From: Rhyacophila brunnea
Taxonomy: Eukaryota > Arthropoda > Insecta > Trichoptera > Rhyacophilidae
Assembly (NCBI GenBank): GCA_022495005.1
Contig: JAGYXB010001406.1
Location: 1-64,000 of the forward strand
Reading direction: 5' to 3'
DNA: 64,000 nt
The position numbers were made by a program, and so were the translations under genes. Below are positions 58,343-64,000 of this stretch, one piece after another. Within the stretch, counting starts at the first letter, position 1, and the number at the start of each line of letters is the position of its first letter. The notes under the pieces are model-generated. The model did no database searches and was not told the DNA's origin. It saw nothing but the letters and a program-made list of their open reading frames with translations.

Positions 58343-60514
58343 TAGCTTCGCAGGAGTCATACTTAAATTTGAAATTACTGAAATTCGTTTCAGAGATTAG
58401 ATTAAGCTTAGATTATCTATTTAAATTCACGATTTTATAAAAATATTCGATATAGGTCCTATTCTTGCTTTGCAACAAAAAATGGCCAAATCCACCACTG
58501 TGTGTATCGATTCCTCGCGGCGATGTCACTTATTGTATTTTTAAGATTCTTTGTTGAAATTCCTGACATTGTTTACTCGCTTCTACAACTTATTGTAAAT
58601 TTCTGCGGGGATTATGTGTGCAAATCAGAATTTCATGGCTATCATTAAAACAATTTTTAAATAGTCATTGTTTGAAAAAGTTTCTGGAGACAAAACAACT
58701 TTTTGACTCTTCATATTTGATTAACAGAGCCGAATCTGAAAATAAAATACAATTATATTTTATAAAATATTATGCTATATGTCAGTCCATGGCAAATCTA
58801 TAAATACTAAAAAAAATCCCGCTAATACAGGCTACCCACAAATTTCTTCATTCATAGAACAAAGTTTATGTAAGCTATCAGTAGCTAACACAGTTTTGTG
58901 TTACCTAGTAGCTATATTGAGTTCGAAAAGTACTTTTTATGGGGGAGTGTAATGTTATTGGGGGGTATGTAGTGGCATACAAAAAATACAGTTTAATTTT
59001 ATAAATTATATTACAGCTGGTGTTTAAATAACCAATACGTACCTATTTAAAAATAATCACAAGACAAACTTACAATTATTATTTTTAAAAAGTTTTACAA
59101 AATGTACGCTCGTTGAATATTTTCGTCATTATATATTATTTATGGTTATTTTTATCATTTACATGTAGCTTATTAAGTTCTCTCGGATGTACCAGTGATA
59201 TTTTTGAATTCTTTGTAGTTTTTACCTACCTACCTAGTTGAATTATTAACATTGAAGATTTCATTTACATATAATCGAAACCTAATGACATGAAATCTTT
59301 TTTATTTATATCGAAGCCACTTCAGAAACTGAGACTGAACGGATGAATTAATGAAGCTCAGAAGATTGTTAATTACCGTGGGCGTTCGTTTTCGATTATT
59401 CGTCAAATCGGCTAAAAAAATCATTATTGCTCAAAAATAACTAAAATGATTTTGTGCCCATATTTGCAAGTAGTAATTTCACTGTAAACCAATAGATTCA
59501 ACCATTGTTGCATTAAAGGTACAATAATATTATAATATATACTTATATAATAATAGATACCAAATAACCTAGACAAGAAAACTACAAATTTCTTTGAAAC
59601 CATTCAATCATAAGGTTTATAATAATTTAAAAAAATGCATTCCTGTAATACCTAGATTCTAATAGTATATTGTTATAATATTGTTGTAGTTAGATGAATT
59701 GTATTGCCTTGGGCGTGCATACTCATTTAATATTATGGATTCTTATTATAATATTATGGATTGTTAAATCCTTAAATTCGTACGACATATTTGTTATTCT
59801 AAGTTGGTGTAGTAATAATTATTGCATATGTACATCGAAACAAACTGAATGGAAATATTTTCTTAGTAGTCAAATCGTATGATACAATAATAATATGTAG
59901 TATGATATCGAAATCAAGTATGTAAGGAAGAAATGTGACATGTTACGTGACAAGTTATAATAATTAATTTTTCCCTAGTTAGTGATAATTATATTATGAC
60001 GAAATCAGTAAGGTTGTCATTTCATATTATTATTACTATCATGTAAAGTTGCAAATTGTCACTTCGGCGGTTTGACGTTGCAAGCACGTTATGTTTGTGT
60101 AAAAAATATCATAAAATGAATCTTCATTAATAGAACTTATATAGCGTCGGGAGAATCAGAGTCAAAGAGAGAGAGGTCATTCCGGTGCGCTTGTGATAGA
60201 GATGGGATGACGGCGCATTATTTTAGAGATGCATCCAAACGGACGTCAGAGTGAAGGATACGTGGACGTCGGAGACGTACGGCGACGCCTGCACCGACGA
60301 AAATAGACGCCGTGCTTTGCGTCGTATTGGCACTGTTCAGTTACAAGTTTTTCATGTACCTAATAAATGTTTGGATTTATTAGATGGTGTTTTTGAGAAA
60401 TTTACATTGTCAAAGACTTGTCCGTGATGAACAGTAAAAAAACCCATAATTTATAATAACTTAATGACGCATTTACTCTGGGTTTATCATTACATTATAT
60501 ATTATTATTAGTAT
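58343..60514. other. Intergenic; one CpG-rich patch
   Basis: AT-rich, no convincing ORF. 60150-60330 is an island of higher GC with many CG dinucleotides (acgtcggagacgtacggcgacgcc), unassigned. Confidence 0.4.
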
Positions 60515-60910
60515 CATGGTCCCCACAAGGAGGGTGCTGACAGGGCTCTAGCCTGGGGGCCCGGCGTGGCGAGGCTCGACCAGATAAGTGGGATGAACAC
60601 ACATCACAATGCTTTAATAGTAAAAAAAAGTTGCCTGCGGCGCTATTTTCCTTTAATGATATTATTTAAAATTATGTGGTTGTACGACACAATTTTTAAT
60701 TGTGTATCGATACTCGACATCTCCATAATTCAAATGGATGTATTAAAATATACTACACAACACTAAATATACCTACACATTAATTTTACCGTGTACACCA
60801 TGTGGAAAACGCTACTGTAGAGCATCACACTGCCTTTATCCTTAGTGATAAGCAGGGGTGCCCGCCAAGGATCCTAGCCTGGGGGCCCGCTTTAGGATGT
60901 GGGGGCCATG
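60515..60910. mobile_element. MITE with 8-bp duplication ATTAGTAT
   Basis: 396 bp, ends CATGGTCCCCAC and (inverted) CATGGCCCCCAC, ATTAGTAT on both sides (60507-60514, 60911-60918). Both halves hold the phrase CTAGCCTGGGGGCCCG near the ends. hAT-type by target size. Confidence 0.85.
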
Positions 60911-61103
60911 ATTAGTATATCTGCTATATTTTCCTTATTCTAATGTCGTGCCCATTCATACTTACGTATTGATTAAGGCGGAGATTCAACTAACCACCAT
61001 ATTTTTTTTTGTTAATTTACATTATAAAGTGATCTAATTATACAACACGACGTATGTATCTAAAAACATTAAAAAGAAAAATAAATATTTTCACACATTA
61101 GAT

Positions 61104-61820
61104 CAGGGGGGGGCAAACTTTTTGGATGGAGGGCCAAATTCAAGAAATCAAAATGAGCGGCGGGCCGCAAGTAAAATACCATTTTTAGATATACACTATT
61201 TATTATCACGAAAAATAAACATTTCAAAAAAAAATAATGAGAAGAATGAAACTGTTGTACATTTTTGAACTTTTTTTAAATTCAGGTGTTAATTTTGTAG
61301 TTGATATTCTCGAAACTGCTTGTAAATGGGCATCGTAGATATTTGATCGTAAAGAATTTTTATTGAGGTTCACAATCGAAAATGTTTGTTCACATATATA
61401 GATCCAAAAATAACGAATATTTTTCTTGCATAATCTTTAAGTTGGTCGAATTTGTCTGAATTAAGGGCATTGTAAAATTTGGAGATTTCTTCACGACGAT
61501 GCAATTCTCTTAAATCAGTGTCACACTGCAGATCAATAATATCAAGTTGTAGCTCTGTCAGCACACTATCAATATCTATTGAAATCGATGTTCAACGTAG
61601 AAAATAGTGGTTACATAGTGTGAGACAAGACGCAAGGAAGATGTACTAAGATAATACATTTACGAAACAACAAATTCTTCAAATTTTATTCTATCGTCAA
61701 ATTTTTTTTAAAAATTATAAAAAAAGTTATTCGTGATCAGAAGTACAATTAATGATGGCGGGCCGCAAAAAAAACCCGGCGGGCCACATGCGGCCCGCGG
61801 GCCGCAGTTTGCCCCCCCTG
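61104..61820 (-). mobile_element. hAT element remnant with transposase C-terminus
   Basis: Ends CAGGGGGGGGCAAACTTTTT and (inverted) CAGGGGGGGCAAACTGCGGC, perfect duplications CATTAGAT (61096-61103, 61821-61828). The minus ORF 61564-61370 reads ELQLDIIDLQCDTDLRELHR, SKFYNALNSDKFDQLKDYAR and KIFVIFGSIYV, the last part of a GTF2IRD2/ZBED5-type hAT transposase before the dimerisation helix. The rest has been lost. Confidence 0.9.
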
Positions 61821-61828
61821 CATTAGAT

Positions 61829-62245
61829 GCATCTTAGTAGGTTGAGCCTCCACTTTAATGATATAATACGATGTCTCTATAATTAGGAGTTTACTTTATT
61901 TTATAATATTATTGATTCCCAACGGCTAATTCTTTGAAAACCGTTTTAAAACAATAGCTATCATACTCTAACCAGTCTAACCCCTAACTGGATTATACAT
62001 TTTTAAGCAATTGCATAACGGTTACTACATCATTTCCCTACGAAGAGAAATTAGATAAGTATTATAAAATTTTCAATTCCACTTTGTTTCTGATACTTCA
62101 CGCAATTTGTTTTTTTTATAAAACCCAAATAAATAAAATAAAATTTGTCAATATTTCAATCTACATCTAAGTACACAGATATGTCCAAATTCTATTATTA
62201 CTATATTTCTATTCTATTATGACTATTACTATTCTATTATGACTA
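61829..62245. other. Intergenic, no gene seen
   Basis: AT-rich sequence; a 22-bp unit (tctattctattatgactatta) is repeated at about 62209-62250. Confidence 0.4.
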
Positions 62246-62640
62246 TTATTCAAATTCAAATTCCAATTCAAATTTATTTATTTAAATATACCTAGTGAAC
62301 TTTACAAATTTCTTATTCAAGACGTTCACAACATGGAAATAAAAAAAATAAAGAAATAATATTAAAACAGTAAGTACATATATACACAAATTACATTACA
62401 AGATACATGGAAGGGGCTGGAAGGGAAGGACCGAATGAGCTAAGTAGACCCAATTTTAATAATTTATAAAACAACGCCTAGGTACCTATTATTACTCATC
62501 CTCATGTAGGTGAAATATATCGACATCTGAAGCGATTTGGTTGAACAGATTTATTTCCCTCCCAATCGGCATCACCAGCACAGCACAGCACAGCACAGGC
62601 AGCTTAGTCCTGCACATTGGGAGAACACACTACCTCACCA
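62246..62640 (-). pseudogene. LINE tail, jockey-like, second copy
   Basis: Related to 25579-26099: same tail (ttcaaattcaaattc, atttatttattt), same minus-strand coding end near 62470-62600 with stops. It contains a (CAGCA) run of about five units at 62577-62601, which interrupts the frame. Confidence 0.75.
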
Positions 62641-62825
62641 CTCAAGTACCCAGTAAATAATTGGCATTGATCTACAGTCTACACAAACATAGCATGGGAG
62701 TGGTCCATTTCGACAAAATATCCATAATAATATAATATATTGTTGATCCGGACTCGAAACCCCTCCCCCTCCCCTTTGTGTGCGCGTCTGATCCACCACT
62801 GAAATTGGAAAATATTTGTCTAAAC

Positions 62826-63559
62826 CAGCGCTGTCCAACTTCTTTTAGGCAGCGGGTCATTTTTTGTTTAGCAAACATTTCGGGGCCAAAGAGGATAGGT
62901 AAATGAAAAGTCAGTTAATGTCAATTCAAGTTATTTTTTTATACAAAAAAAAAAATCAAAAATAACACAACTAGAAATTATAAAAACAATAATATTATTA
63001 AATTATTTATTTTTTTTTTCGTAAAAATTTTATTCATCCTAAATTAATTACGTTTACAAAACAAAGATTATACTTATTCATACGTAAGTATAAGTTTAGT
63101 TGTTGAGCAACAATTTCTTTTATGTCAATATCAACATTTGTTGTGGCAAGTCTAATTATATTTTCAAGTGTGGAGCCCTTCAAGCTGTTTCAAAATTTGG
63201 TTTTATGGATTTCATGTCAGAGAAGGCACGCTAGCAGATATATGTACCTCTGAACATATAAATGATTTGAAGTCCAAAATCTCTCATTTTTGGGTATTTT
63301 TCTATATCCAAAAGCTTGAACACTTCTAACTTCTAACTAACGCAATATTTTAATTCTCATCAACAAATTTATGTTTTTTTCAAGCTTGAAAAATTAAGCA
63401 GTATCTTTGTTTTGAAAAAGTATTTTTAATATTTAGTATTATAATGAAATGTTTTCATATTTTAATGTATGATGGGTAATTCTCTCCCCAATGTTTGATG
63501 AAAAATTTGCTGTACAGCTCGCGGCCCGCTGAATGGCCGCCAGTTGTTGGACAGTGCTG
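62826..63559. mobile_element. hAT-type element, degenerate duplication
   Basis: Ends CAGCGCTGTCCAACTT and (inverted) CAGCACTGTCCAACAACT. Flanks gtctaaac and gtcgaatt share 5 of 8 positions. 734 bp, no usable ORF. Confidence 0.7.
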
Positions 63560-64000
63560 GTCGAATTCTTTTCCTACGCGGGCGTTCAGTAAAATTACCA
63601 ACTTTTTTTAGAGTTAATATTTTATTTTCAAAAGATAATTTACTCAATGATTATTTTTCACTAATAGTGACTGCATTTTTTTAAATAACCGAATTGGTTT
63701 GAATGCTTTGGATGCTTTGACGGAAACAAAGGACACAGTGCATAGTATGTGGCGATGATGATTACTAATAACTCAATTCATCATTTTTTATTCATTCATC
63801 ACAGATTTTTCTTCCCATTTAAATTCGCTTGGTAGTTGGACAACAGAGCCGGTTTGATATTAACTATCACACGATCAAATTAATCAAATTAATCAAATTA
63901 ATCAATCAAAAAATAATTTAACCGTCTAAACTAGGTAGGTCATATAATACAAATATTATAATACACGTATTTAAAAAAAATATACTTACATACAAATAGA
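63560..64000. other. Window end, short tandem repeat
   Basis: No gene. The 9-bp unit AATCAAATT is repeated about three to four times at 63872-63906. Confidence 0.5.

Overview
The window is a piece of an AT-rich, transposon-packed animal nuclear genome, most likely an insect. Two ordinary host genes with clean GT-AG introns can be built from it. Around them lie many short, broken mobile elements (hAT, PIF/Harbinger, pogo/Tigger, Helitron, piggyBac-like and foldback elements, LINE and SINE fragments), typical of Lepidoptera, Hemiptera and similar insects. I cannot name the order with confidence.

Layout. 0-7.4 kb: AT-rich sequence with two decayed hAT transposase remnants and an LTR-like promoter patch near 4.9 kb. 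7.39-16.84 kb: one internally deleted Helitron on the minus strand, split by a 2.86-kb hAT element (8-bp target duplication) and by a 3.5-kb GC-rich element with 647-bp direct terminal repeats. 16.86-18.43 kb: 5'-truncated LINE reverse transcriptase. 18.45-22.23 kb: a six-exon HARBI1-like gene on the minus strand that reads through without a lesion (365 codons), with hAT elements and a MITE in its introns. 22.36-25.57 kb: a hAT-type element carrying a large foldback element, which itself carries a third inverted-repeat element. 25.58-31.16 kb: a LINE tail split by two Harbinger elements inserted about 10 bp apart.

31.57-50.09 kb (+): the host gene for a GANP/Xmas-2/SAC3-type mRNA-export scaffold, nine exons and 1563 residues: RRM, SAC3/GANP helical domain, FG-like segments, long charged coiled coil, ENY2-binding-like region and GANP C-terminal region. 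Its introns hold a Tigger, two foldback or hairpin elements, several MITEs and a SINE. 51.23-55.58 kb (-): a CHCHD2-type twin CX9C mitochondrial/nuclear protein, three exons and 148 residues, converging tail to tail on the GANP gene, with two TTAA-flanked MITEs and one TTA-flanked MITE in its long intron. 55.6-64 kb: no gene recognised; an RTE-like LINE tail, several MITEs with intact target duplications, a hAT fragment with transposase C-terminus, and a LINE tail.

The two host genes are not an operon. The GANP-like protein would act at the nuclear pore in mRNA export (TREX-2). The CHCHD2-like protein would act in mitochondria and in stress transcription. The rest of the window is best read as layered transposon history: target duplications give the relative insertion order at several loci.
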